The notes: generated by a model not told the origin, from the sequence alone. Numbered from the stretch's first letter, positions 1 to 6,251 are shown. The stretch: DNA of 8,382 nucleotides from Fimbriimonadia bacterium (GCA_029824495.1 JALGXY010000400.1:1-8382), one strand, 5' to 3'. Numbers and translations are program-made.

Positions 1-164
1 GCCTTGATGACGGCCGTGCTCGAACCTTGGAAGAGGTCGGTGCCGCCCTGAACGTCACTCGAGAGCGAGTGCGTCAGATCGAGCTGCGCGCTATGAAGAA
101 GCTCCGCCACATCGGCCAGGAGCTGACTCAGCAAGGCTTCACGATCACACCGAGCCCGAGCTGA
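1..164 (+). CDS. rpoD: RNA polymerase primary sigma factor, C-terminal end (partial)
   Basis: This is the last 53 codons of a sigma-70 family factor, read in the frame starting at base 3; the 5' part lies outside the window. The fragment opens with [19 protein letters not shown] and continues [17 protein letters not shown]. That is region 4.2, the helix-turn-helix that contacts the -35 promoter element, with the recognition helix RERVRQIE. The [12 protein letters not shown] segment is typical of primary (RpoD/SigA) rather than ECF sigma factors. About 20 residues follow the HTH ([16 protein letters not shown]), a tail somewhat longer than in many RpoD proteins. A strong terminator begins about 20 nt after the stop codon. 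The family call is secure; primary sigma rather than an RpoD paralogue is inferred, because regions 1 to 3 are not visible. Confidence 0.88.
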   Translation, partial: LDDGRARTLEEVGAALNVTRERVRQIELRAMKKLRHIGQELTQQGFTITPSPS

Positions 165-185
165 TCTTTATAGCCATCCTCAATG

Positions 186-222
186 AAATCAGCCCAGCCA
201 ATTTGGCTGGGCTGATTTTCTT
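186..222 (+). terminator. Intrinsic terminator of the sigma factor gene
   Basis: A perfect 15-bp stem (186-200 paired with 204-218) with a 3-nt loop ATT is followed by a T-rich run (TTTTCTT). It lies 21 nt after the sigma factor stop. The arms begin with AAAT on the 5' side, so it may also work on the - strand, but the better U-tract is on the + strand. Confidence 0.9.
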
Positions 223-226
223 AAGA

Positions 227-253
227 CCCTCCACCCCCTAACCCCCTCCTCCC
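227..253 (-). other. Potential G-quadruplex on the transcribed strand
   Basis: On the + strand four C-runs occur: CCC (227-229), CCCCC (234-238), CCCCC (242-246) and CCC (251-253). They are separated by 4, 3 and 4 bases. On the - strand this is a canonical G3+N1-7 quadruplex motif at the 3' end of the gcv operon transcript. It overlaps one arm of the adjacent hairpin (242-280), so the two structures would be mutually exclusive. Formation is inferred from the motif alone. Confidence 0.5.
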
Positions 254-280
254 TTTCGCGTAGCAAAAAGGAGGAGGGGG
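242..280 (-). terminator. Long hairpin at the 3' end of the gcv operon
   Basis: Arms 242-259 and 263-280 pair around a 3-nt loop. On the + strand there are two A.C mismatches (253/269 and 257/265). On the - strand RNA both become G.U wobbles, giving an uninterrupted 18-bp stem. It starts 14 nt after the stop of the last - strand gene. The sequence after the hairpin is G-rich and has no U-tract, so it may stabilise the 3' end or be a dispersed repeat rather than a classical intrinsic terminator. The stretch 165-293 otherwise holds only this element, the G-rich block and the sigma factor terminator. Confidence 0.55.
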
Positions 281-293
281 AATGAGCGAAGGC

Positions 294-1127
294 TTACTTC
301 TTCAGCTTGGAGGACATTGTCATCTTCTGCGTGATCGGCTCTGGCAGAAGATCCATTTCCATCACGTTGGTCATTTCCATATCTGAAGAGATCGGGAATC
401 CATCGCTCAGGCGAGCAACGAACTTCCCTTTGCCCTCGATCTCCATCGACATCTCCATGCTCATCCCGCTGAAGTTCATGATCATTGTCGGTGATGAAGA
501 CATTGTGTAGCTGATGGCTGCGGTTTTGGTATTCAACGATTCAACTTTGTAGATCATCCGCATCTCATCGTCTTTCCATTCCATCTCCATGTCGATTCCT
601 TCCGGGAGCCCACCGGTCATACCGCCTGCCATTGAGTCGGCCATCTCTGAGAACTTCATCTGCTCGGCCCACTCATAGCCGTTGCGGATCAGGGCAGAGG
701 GATAGATCACTCCCAGAAAACCAGCCGAGTTCAGGCTGAAATCTTCATCGCTCTCGGTCTTCAGGATCTTGCCGTACTCATTGACAGTCAGTTCCATGGT
801 CTGATCTTCCATCTGCGGCTCTTCCCCTTCCACGGGGCTTTCAAAAGTTGACTCCGTCTCAATGTTCTTCACGAGCACATCAACGACTGCGTTCTTGCCC
901 TTGACTGACTTGATATTGATGACCTGATCCCCAGTCATCTTCATGTCCATTGGAATCATCTCGTTGTCGCTGGTCATCTCCATCGACATCTCATAAGTGT
1001 AGGTCTTGCCTTTCTTGTATTCAAAGGTCAGCTGCCGGCCCTTGCTCTGGACGACAGCACCTGAGGCCGCCACAACAGCGACTACCGACAGAACACCAAG
1101 ATGGCGGAAGCGGTTTATCGGGTTCAT
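294..1127 (-). CDS. Met-rich secreted protein of unknown function
   Basis: The protein has 277 residues and I do not recognise it as a named gene. Residues 1 to about 25 form a probable Sec signal peptide: a basic start (MNPINRFRH), then a hydrophobic stretch LGVLSVVAVVAASGAVV. The mature part is very rich in Met (31 of 277 by my count), Glu, Asp, Ser and Thr. It contains repeated alternating strings such as YEMSMEM, MDMKM, IDMEMEW, MSMEMSMEIEG and DMEMTNVMEMD. Such alternation suggests beta strands with Met on one face, as in DUF6263-like or lipocalin/LolA-like exported beta proteins, but this is pattern resemblance only. The ATG lies 9 nt after the lipM-like stop, with a weak AAGAAG ribosome site, so it is probably the last gene of the gcv operon. 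A role in glycine cleavage is not indicated: the product should be exported while the P and H proteins are cytoplasmic. Confidence 0.75.
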   Translation of the reverse strand: MNPINRFRHLGVLSVVAVVAASGAVVQSKGRQLTFEYKKGKTYTYEMSMEMTSDNEMIPMDMKMTGDQVINIKSVKGKNAVVDVLVKNIETESTFESPVEGEEPQMEDQTMELTVNEYGKILKTESDEDFSLNSAGFLGVIYPSALIRNGYEWAEQMKFSEMADSMAGGMTGGLPEGIDMEMEWKDDEMRMIYKVESLNTKTAAISYTMSSSPTMIMNFSGMSMEMSMEIEGKGKFVARLSDGFPISSDMEMTNVMEMDLLPEPITQKMTMSSKLKK

Positions 1128-1136
1128 CTTCTTATT

Positions 1137-1799
1137 CTACGAAACTTTCGGGCAAAGGGATTTGGAAAGCTGCAACTCAAGTGATTCTGCGAACCTCTCA
1201 GCGTCGACGGTGATCCACGCAGCCGAATGGGGATTTCGAAACACTCTGGCAGGGTCAACCAGCGGTCTTGCAGCCGGAATCGAGGCTTGAATCAGGACAG
1301 CCTGCTGCGTCAGCTTGAGGGCGCACCCGCAAACTTTCTGCCCCGTCTGGGGGTTCACCACGTCGTTTGGGGCGATATGGGCAAAACAGTCAGCCGTGTG
1401 CCCAGCCGATCTGACAAATGGTGTGTTTTCGGCCAGCTCTGCGTCACCGCCAGCATCCTGCATAGCAAGCACAATCGGGCGAATCAGCCGTCGATAGACA
1501 GCCCCAACGCTGCGGCAGTCTCGATCAGACAGGCCCAGTGATTTAAGAGGCACGGCCAGCCCGAATGTGACGTCATGGCCATGCAGAACCGCCTTGCCGC
1601 CGGTCGGTCTCTGAACCCAGTCGACGGGGGCATTTTCGAGCAGCACCTTTTCCTGTTTTTGGAAACGGCCTAAGGTGACCCAGTTGCCCGTCCAGCCGTA
1701 GACACGGCCTGCTGGTTCACCCGATTCCGCCTGGATCAGAAGAGCTGCATCGCGGCCCATGTTTTCGGGGCCGTCATGCCTGTCGTCGAAAGTGATCAC
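1137..1799 (-). CDS. lipM: Lipoate/octanoate transferase family protein (LipM-like)
   Basis: The 220-residue protein belongs to the biotin/lipoate A/B ligase (LplA/LipM) family. Seen in order are VYGWTGNWVTLGRFQ (33-47), the signature RPTGGKAVLHGHDVTF (64-79), a Cys-Phe pair at C138-F139 and GQKVCGCALK (153-162), whose K155 fits the conserved acyl-binding lysine. RPTGGKAVLH and the CF pair resemble LipM octanoyltransferases, where the catalytic residue is a cysteine, more than LplA ligases. The usual GSAQ after the lysine is GCAL here, and the chain is shorter than Bacillus LipM (about 280), so activity is inferred. The start is GTG, 12 nt after the gcvPB stop, with no clear Shine-Dalgarno; translation may be coupled. 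Its place behind gcvH, gcvPA and gcvPB suggests GcvH is its substrate. A lipoate ligase is the main alternative. Confidence 0.82.
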   Translation of the reverse strand: MITFDDRHDGPENMGRDAALLIQAESGEPAGRVYGWTGNWVTLGRFQKQEKVLLENAPVDWVQRPTGGKAVLHGHDVTFGLAVPLKSLGLSDRDCRSVGAVYRRLIRPIVLAMQDAGGDAELAENTPFVRSAGHTADCFAHIAPNDVVNPQTGQKVCGCALKLTQQAVLIQASIPAARPLVDPARVFRNPHSAAWITVDAERFAESLELQLSKSLCPKVS

Positions 1800-1811
1800 T
1801 GAGAGCTGAGT

Positions 1812-3281
1812 CTACCGATCTGCCTGCCACTTAACATCGAGGTTCTTTACGGCCTCGGCTTCGTTCAAGCGGCCAACGACCTGCTTCTGTGGAGCATTGA
1901 TCAGCAGCTCGTGATCCTCTCTGGCCTCGGTGCAGATCTGAATCATCGCGTCACAGAATTCGTCCAAAGTCTCTTTTGATTCTGTTTCCGTCGGCTCGAT
2001 CATCATGCACTCCGGCACGATCAGCGGGAAGTAGTTGGTCGGCGGGTGGAACCCGAGATCGATCAATCGCTTGCTGATATCGAGCGCTCTCACGCCGTAC
2101 TTTTTGTACTCCTTAGCCGTCAGGATGCACTCGTGCATACAGGGCCGGTCGTGAGCAGGAGGAAGCACGTCCTTCAGCCGCGCCTTGATATAGTTTGCAT
2201 TGAGGACCGCGTGCCGAGCGATTTCGGGGAGCCCATCTGATCCGTAGGCGGCAAGATAGGTCAGGGCACGTACTGCCATGAGGAACTGACCGAAGAAGCT
2301 TGAGACCCTTCCAATCGATTGGGGCCGATCATCGTCAAGAACCGGTTCTCCAACAGCGCCGCGCGTCACGAGCGGAGCAGGCATAAACGCCTCAAGGTGG
2401 CTCTGCAGGCCGATGGCGCCGCAGCCAGGACCGCCTCCGCCATGCGGAGTGCTGAACGTCTTGTGCAGGTTCAAATGCATGCAGTCGAAACCGTGATCGC
2501 CTGGGCGGGTTACACCGACCATCGCGTTCATGTTTGCGCCGTCACAGAAGACCTGTCCACCCTTTTCGTGGACCAGATCGCAGATCTCCTTGATGTGCGG
2601 CTCGAAAAGGCCGAGCGTCGAAGGATTGGTGACCATGAAGGCCGCTACGGTCTCATCCATCACCGCCCGAAGCGCTTCGATGTCCGTGTTGCCTTCGGCA
2701 TCCGTCGGCACTGATTTGACCTTGTAGCCGCAACGAGCTGCGGAGGCCGGATTGGTGCCGTGCGCCGAGTCAGGCACAAGAACGATATTTCGCTGATCCC
2801 CTTCCCCGCGGCTCTCGTGGTAAGCCTTGATCATCATCAAGCAGGTCAGCTCGCCATGAGCTCCGGCGACCGGCTGCATCGTGATCTCGTCGAATCCGGT
2901 GATCTCCTTGAGGAAATCCTGAACCCCAAGCATCACCTCGATTGCGCCAGGGATCGACTCCTCTGGCTGCATCGGGTGGAGCCGCGCGAATCCTGGAAGA
3001 GCAGCTGTCTGCTCATTGATTCGCGGGTTGTACTTCATAGTGCATGACCCGAGCGGATAGAAGCCCGTGTCGATGCCGTAGTTGATCTGGCTAAGGTTTG
3101 TAAAGTGGCGAACCAGGTCGAGCTCGCCGATCTCTGGCCAGGCCACAGAGTCTCGTGTCTCTCCGACGGCTGCAGCAAGGTCGACTTTGGGAGTATCGGC
3201 AACCGGAATGTTGCAGCCGATTCGACCAGGTCGAGACTTTTCAAAAATGGGCTTCGGTGTGGGGACTGTTCGTGTTGTCAT
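1812..3281 (-). CDS. gcvPB: Glycine dehydrogenase (decarboxylating) subunit 2
   Basis: This is the 489-residue PLP-binding half of the split P protein. With GcvPA it decarboxylates glycine and passes the aminomethyl group to the lipoyl arm of GcvH. Visible family motifs are YPLGSCTMKYNPRINE (75-90), TMQPVAGAHGE (134-144), DSAHGTNPASAARCGY (171-186), CDGANMNA (246-253) and HLNLHKTFSTPHGGGGPG (269-286). K274 is the expected Schiff-base lysine and D247 the pyridine-nitrogen partner. The ATG at 3281 is chosen because protein similarity starts there (MTTRTVPTPKPIFEKS) and GAGGAG lies 8 nt upstream. A longer frame opens at 3371 but would overlap the gcvPA 3' end by more than 60 bases with unrelated residues. 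It begins 23 nt after the gcvPA stop and is clearly co-transcribed. Confidence 0.96.
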   Translation of the reverse strand: MTTRTVPTPKPIFEKSRPGRIGCNIPVADTPKVDLAAAVGETRDSVAWPEIGELDLVRHFTNLSQINYGIDTGFYPLGSCTMKYNPRINEQTAALPGFARLHPMQPEESIPGAIEVMLGVQDFLKEITGFDEITMQPVAGAHGELTCLMMIKAYHESRGEGDQRNIVLVPDSAHGTNPASAARCGYKVKSVPTDAEGNTDIEALRAVMDETVAAFMVTNPSTLGLFEPHIKEICDLVHEKGGQVFCDGANMNAMVGVTRPGDHGFDCMHLNLHKTFSTPHGGGGPGCGAIGLQSHLEAFMPAPLVTRGAVGEPVLDDDRPQSIGRVSSFFGQFLMAVRALTYLAAYGSDGLPEIARHAVLNANYIKARLKDVLPPAHDRPCMHECILTAKEYKKYGVRALDISKRLIDLGFHPPTNYFPLIVPECMMIEPTETESKETLDEFCDAMIQICTEAREDHELLINAPQKQVVGRLNEAEAVKNLDVKWQADR

Positions 3282-3289
3282 CTTCTCTT

Positions 3290-3295
3290 CTCCTC
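3290..3295 (-). promoter_or_regulatory. Ribosome binding site fixing the gcvPB start
   Basis: GAGGAG on the - strand sits 8 nt before the ATG at 3281. It is the best Shine-Dalgarno in the window and sets the gcvPB start at 3281 rather than 3371. Confidence 0.8.
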
Positions 3296-3304
3296 TTTTC
3301 TCGC

Positions 3305-4972
3305 TCAAACCCGCTCGAACACCACCGCAGCATTCTTCTCGAACGGCGGATAGACCACCTTTTCGTACCACTCTTCATCCCAGCCCTCAAGCTGCTTCGA
3401 AAGAGCCGCCATCACCGCTTCAAAACCAGCGGTGTCCTCTTCGTGGATCTCGGCGAGCGCCCCATCTGTGAACTGCATCTCAAGTCCGAACTGGTCCTTA
3501 ATCGACCAGTTGCTCTTGGTGACGGTCACCTTTTCGATCGTCTCAACCGAGCGGGCGTCGACATGGCCGTCTGCCTGCCTCACCTGGACTCTCGACTGGT
3601 CTAGGCTCGCGCCGACCAGCCACAGATCGTTCTCTTCGTTGTCGAGCACGGATGCGAGCTCAGAAGCGAACCAGTCGATCTCATCTTTGGTTCTGATCTC
3701 AGTGACAGCAACGAGGAGACTATGCTCCTCGCCTTCAAAGTACTCGCCTAATGGAAGGCCAGCCAAAATGCCGCGTTTGTGCAGTTCGTCGCGCACCTGC
3801 GAGGCTTCGATCGGCAGCGACAAAACGAATTCACCAAAGACGCTGCCCTTGTACTTGATTCTCGCTCCGGCCTCAGTCAGGCGGCTGATCGCGTATTGGG
3901 TGTTCTGGACTGTCGACTCTGCTACAGAGCGGATGCCGTTCTTGCCGACCGCACTCATATAGACCGTTGCCGCCAGGGCCATCAGCGCCTCGTTGGTACA
4001 GATATTGCTGGTCGCCCGTTCGCGTCTGATGTCCTGCTCTCTGGTCCTCAGGGTCATGGTGTAGCCGAGCCGTCCCTGCTCGTCGTGAGTTCGGCCTACG
4101 ATGCGGCCAGGAATCTGACGGGCGTACTCTCTTCGGCAGGCAAAAAGCCCGAGAAGCGGTCCACCCAGACCCATGGGAATGCCGAGCGGCTGTCCTTCGC
4201 CAGTAACAATATCTGCACCGAGTTCGCCAGGCGTGGGCAGAAGCCCAGCGGCAGTCGGATCGGCAGAGACCAGGAGCAGTGATCCGGTTCGGTCGCACAC
4301 TTCTCGAGCCGCTTTGATATCGGTAATCATGCCGAAGAAGTTGGGCTGTTGAAGAATCAAACAGGCGGCTTCTTCGGTGACAAGGTCGAGAGACTCTTCC
4401 CTGCCGCTGGCTAGAGCCGGAATCGTCTTGACTTCGACATCCATTGGTGAGCAGTAGGTCTCGAGCACCTGTCGGTAGTGCGGATGCACGGCTTCGCTCA
4501 CCACGACCTGGCTGCGGCGTTTGATGCTGCAGGCCATAAGAGCGCCTTCGGCCATGGCGGTGGCTCCGCAGTACATCGAGGCATTTGCTAAGTCCATGCC
4601 ATACAGCTCTGCGACCATCGTCTGAAATTCGTAGATCGTCTGCAGGTAGCCCTGGCTGGCTTCCGGCTGATAGGGTGTGTAGGCGGTCAGAAACTCTCCG
4701 CGTGAAATCAGGGCACCAACTACAGCTGGAATATAGCGATCGTAGATGCCTGCACCTAAGAAGCAGACAGCATCCGATGCGCTCATGTTCTTGGAGGCAA
4801 GCTCATTCAGATGTCCGAACAGCTTGTATTCATCCAGGCCTTCGGGAACGTTGAGTGGAGCCTTCAACCGCAGGTCATCGGGAATCTCTACGAAGAGGTC
4901 TTCGATTCTGTCGACGCCGATTGTCTTCAGCATCTCCTTGCGGTCTTCTTCTGAATGGGGAATGTAGGGCAT
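3305..4972 (-). CDS. gcvPA: Glycine dehydrogenase (decarboxylating) subunit 1 with a C-terminal extension
   Basis: The 555-residue protein is the non-PLP-lysine half of the split P protein. The N terminus MPYIPHSEEDRKEMLKTIGV is typical of GcvPA. Other family segments are FLGAGIYDRYIPAVV (71-85), AYTPYQPEASQGYLQTIYEF (97-116), YCGATAMAEGALMA (134-147), ILQQPNFFG (206-214), GEGQPLGIPMGLGGP (258-272), GRTHDEQGRLGYTMTLRTRE (293-312) and RRERATSNICTNEALMAL (316-333). The normal domain ends near residue 445 with LLVAVTEIRTKDEIDWFASE and a short tail. About 110 further residues (446-555, bases 3308-3637) continue in frame and match nothing I know; family members are usually near 450 residues. GcvPA plus GcvPB total 1044 residues against roughly 950 for a fused P protein, consistent with added sequence. 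There is no clear Shine-Dalgarno before the ATG. A 95-nt gap with a hairpin separates it from gcvH. Confidence 0.95.
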   Translation of the reverse strand: MPYIPHSEEDRKEMLKTIGVDRIEDLFVEIPDDLRLKAPLNVPEGLDEYKLFGHLNELASKNMSASDAVCFLGAGIYDRYIPAVVGALISRGEFLTAYTPYQPEASQGYLQTIYEFQTMVAELYGMDLANASMYCGATAMAEGALMACSIKRRSQVVVSEAVHPHYRQVLETYCSPMDVEVKTIPALASGREESLDLVTEEAACLILQQPNFFGMITDIKAAREVCDRTGSLLLVSADPTAAGLLPTPGELGADIVTGEGQPLGIPMGLGGPLLGLFACRREYARQIPGRIVGRTHDEQGRLGYTMTLRTREQDIRRERATSNICTNEALMALAATVYMSAVGKNGIRSVAESTVQNTQYAISRLTEAGARIKYKGSVFGEFVLSLPIEASQVRDELHKRGILAGLPLGEYFEGEEHSLLVAVTEIRTKDEIDWFASELASVLDNEENDLWLVGASLDQSRVQVRQADGHVDARSVETIEKVTVTKSNWSIKDQFGLEMQFTDGALAEIHEEDTAGFEAVMAALSKQLEGWDEEWYEKVVYPPFEKNAAVVFERV

Positions 4973-5020
4973 TTTGGTGCGCAGCCGAAGTCGATTTTAC
5001 GCCCTGTGACAGACGCAGGA

Positions 5021-5055
5021 AGGGCCTGACTGGGACGCATTCCCAACCAGGCCCT
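5021..5055 (-). other. Intercistronic hairpin between gcvH and gcvPA
   Basis: Arms 5021-5035 and 5041-5055 enclose a 5-nt loop. On the + strand the arms have two A.C mismatches; on the - strand RNA these become G.U wobbles, giving a continuous 15-bp stem that begins 12 nt after the gcvH stop. The following bases (TTCCTGCG) are not a U-tract, so full termination is unlikely. Partial termination, RNase processing or 3' stabilisation of the gcvH message, to give more H than P protein, is inferred. Confidence 0.6.
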
Positions 5056-5067
5056 AAAGCAGTCGAA

Positions 5068-5451
5068 TCAGGCGTCGGCCAACACGGCTTCGTAACCGGC
5101 TGCGTCGAGCAGACCGTCAGCATCCGAAGCGTCATTCATCTTCAGCTTGACCATCCAGCCCTCGCCCATCGAATCTGAGTTGACCAGCTCTGGCTGACCA
5201 GTTAATGCCCCATTCACTTCGACGACTTCACCCGCCATCGGTGCATAGAGATCAGAGACGGTTTTGACACTCTCAACTGAGCCGAGAGTCTCTTCGGCCT
5301 GAAGAACGCGGCCTGGCTCAGGCAGTTCGACAAAGACGACATCACCCAATTCAGACTGGGCATGCTCGGTGATTCCGATAATGGCTGTGTCTCCATCGAT
5401 TCGGATCCACTCGTGGCTCTTGGTGTACTTCAGGTCAGCGGGTACGTTCAC
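5068..5451 (-). CDS. gcvH: Glycine cleavage system H protein
   Basis: This 127-residue lipoyl carrier shuttles the aminomethyl group from P protein to T protein and is reoxidised by L protein. NVPADLKYTKSHEWI opens the protein, ITEHAQSELGDVVFVELPE follows (27-45), and GSVESVKTVSDLYAP (57-71) carries the lipoylation lysine K63. GEGWMVKLK (97-105) matches the end of the lipoyl domain. I place the start at GTG 5451 because family similarity begins there and GGAG lies 11 nt upstream. The frame extends to another GTG at 5496, but those 15 residues match nothing, and a candidate -10 element (5486-5491) falls inside them. It is the first gene of the - strand run, so its promoter must lie in the 89 bp shared with trmD. 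No gcvT gene accompanies it here. Confidence 0.95.
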   Translation of the reverse strand: MNVPADLKYTKSHEWIRIDGDTAIIGITEHAQSELGDVVFVELPEPGRVLQAEETLGSVESVKTVSDLYAPMAGEVVEVNGALTGQPELVNSDSMGEGWMVKLKMNDASDADGLLDAAGYEAVLADA

Positions 5452-5466
5452 TTCTGTCGATTCTCC

Positions 5467-5478
5467 GTCAAAATTGAC
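5467..5478. promoter_or_regulatory. Inverted repeat just upstream of the gcvH ribosome site
   Basis: GTCAA and TTGAC arms are separated by 2 bases (GTCAAAATTGAC). The repeat abuts the gcvH GGAG (5463-5466) and would lie at about +1 to +12 of a transcript from the candidate promoter at 5486-5515. That is a good position for a repressor operator. The arms are short, so chance is possible. Confidence 0.3.
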
Positions 5479-5485
5479 AGCTCGG

Positions 5486-5515
5486 ATTCTACCCACGCAG
5501 ATCGTACGATGTCGG
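5486..5515 (-). promoter_or_regulatory. Candidate gcvH promoter
   Basis: On the - strand CCGACA (5510-5515, 4 of 6 to TTGACA) is followed after 18 bp by TAGAAT (5486-5491, 5 of 6 to TATAAT). The predicted start near 5479 would give a leader of about 28 nt and supports the gcvH start at 5451. It assumes a standard sigma-70 consensus. Confidence 0.4.
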
Positions 5516-5540
5516 CTAGACTCGACACGATTGGACCCAG

Positions 5541-6251
5541 ATGAGAATTGGATTTGTCACAGTCTTCCCCGAGATGATTGAGCAGGCGCTCAGTCACAGC
5601 ATGATCGGGCGTGCTCAGCGTGATGACCTCGTAGAGATCGAGACCTCAAATCCGAGGGATTACGCCGAAGACGGGCACAACAGTGTGGATGACACTCCGT
5701 TCGGCGGCGGCCCAGGCATGGTGATGATTGCCCCACTGATCGAAAAGGCAGTCGAAAGGCTCGATCCCCAAGAAGATTCGGAAATCGTGCTGCTCGATGC
5801 GGCTGGGGAGCGATTCTTGCAACAGCATGCAGAGGAATTGGGCTCCAAGAAACAGGTGATCTTCATCTGTGGCCATTACGAAGGGATCGATGAGCGGGTC
5901 CGGACCCAGATCGCAACGAAGACATATTCGCTAGGCGATTTCGTAATGACCGGTGGCGAACTCGGGGCTTTGGCGATGGCTGACGCTACGATCCGCCTTC
6001 TTCCCGGAGTCCTGGGTGATCCCGAGTCTCATGAGGACGATTCCTTTTCTCACGATGGCCTGCTTGGGCACCCTCTTTATACAAAGCCACGGGTCTTTCG
6101 GGGTGAAGAGGTGCCGGAGGTGCTGCTGACAGGGCATCATGAAAAGATAAGGAGATGGAGGCGGCAGCAGCAGCTTCTGAGGACCCGTTCTAGTCGACCA
6201 GACCTATTCCGTCTGGCAGACCTAAAGGACGACGACCTCGATCTGTTATAA
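5541..6251 (+). CDS. trmD: tRNA (guanine-N1)-methyltransferase
   Basis: The 236-residue SPOUT enzyme makes m1G37 next to the anticodon and prevents +1 frameshifting. MRIGFVTVFPEM is the standard N terminus. Further signatures are NSVDDTPFGGGPGMVM (47-62), ICGHYEGIDERV (109-120), SLGDFVMTGGELGALAMADA (130-149) and IRLLPGVLG (151-159), with the last three forming much of the knotted SAM site. R152 and D167 (in EDDSF) align by motif with the catalytic Arg154 and Asp169 of E. coli TrmD. The common GLL[D/E]xPxYTRP block reads GLLGHPLYTKP here, a mild variation. The Shine-Dalgarno is weak (TTGGAC). It starts the + strand run trmD-rplS-lepB; the usual upstream rpsP and rimM are missing, replaced by divergent gcvH. 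The stop codon TAA overlaps a TATAAT element serving rplS. Confidence 0.97.
   Translation: MRIGFVTVFPEMIEQALSHSMIGRAQRDDLVEIETSNPRDYAEDGHNSVDDTPFGGGPGMVMIAPLIEKAVERLDPQEDSEIVLLDAAGERFLQQHAEELGSKKQVIFICGHYEGIDERVRTQIATKTYSLGDFVMTGGELGALAMADATIRLLPGVLGDPESHEDDSFSHDGLLGHPLYTKPRVFRGEEVPEVLLTGHHEKIRRWRRQQQLLRTRSSRPDLFRLADLKDDDLDLL

Noticed and set aside
3282..3371. Longer gcvPB frame starting at 3371
   Set aside because: The extra 30 residues overlap the gcvPA coding end, match no P protein, and lack the strong ribosome site found before 3281.
3432..4282. Long + strand open frames (3432-3962, 3779-4282) opposite gcvPA
   Set aside because: They are antisense shadows of a well-conserved gene; their translations look compositionally random and have no ribosome sites.
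4994..4999. TAAAAT on the - strand as an internal gcvPA promoter
   Set aside because: Five of six match the -10, but no -35 or extended -10 accompanies it, so it is too weak to list.
5474..5479. Perfect TTGACA on the + strand as a trmD -35
   Set aside because: No -10-like hexamer lies 16 to 19 bp downstream; TACGAT is 25 bp away. The TTGACA is better explained as part of the GTCAA-N2-TTGAC repeat.
5452..5496. Longer gcvH frame starting at GTG 5496
   Set aside because: The added residues match no H protein, and the better-placed GGAG and a candidate -10 element favour the GTG at 5451.
5452..5540. Glycine riboswitch upstream of gcvH
   Set aside because: The region is under 90 nt and shows no recognisable aptamer helices or conserved GG-rich core.
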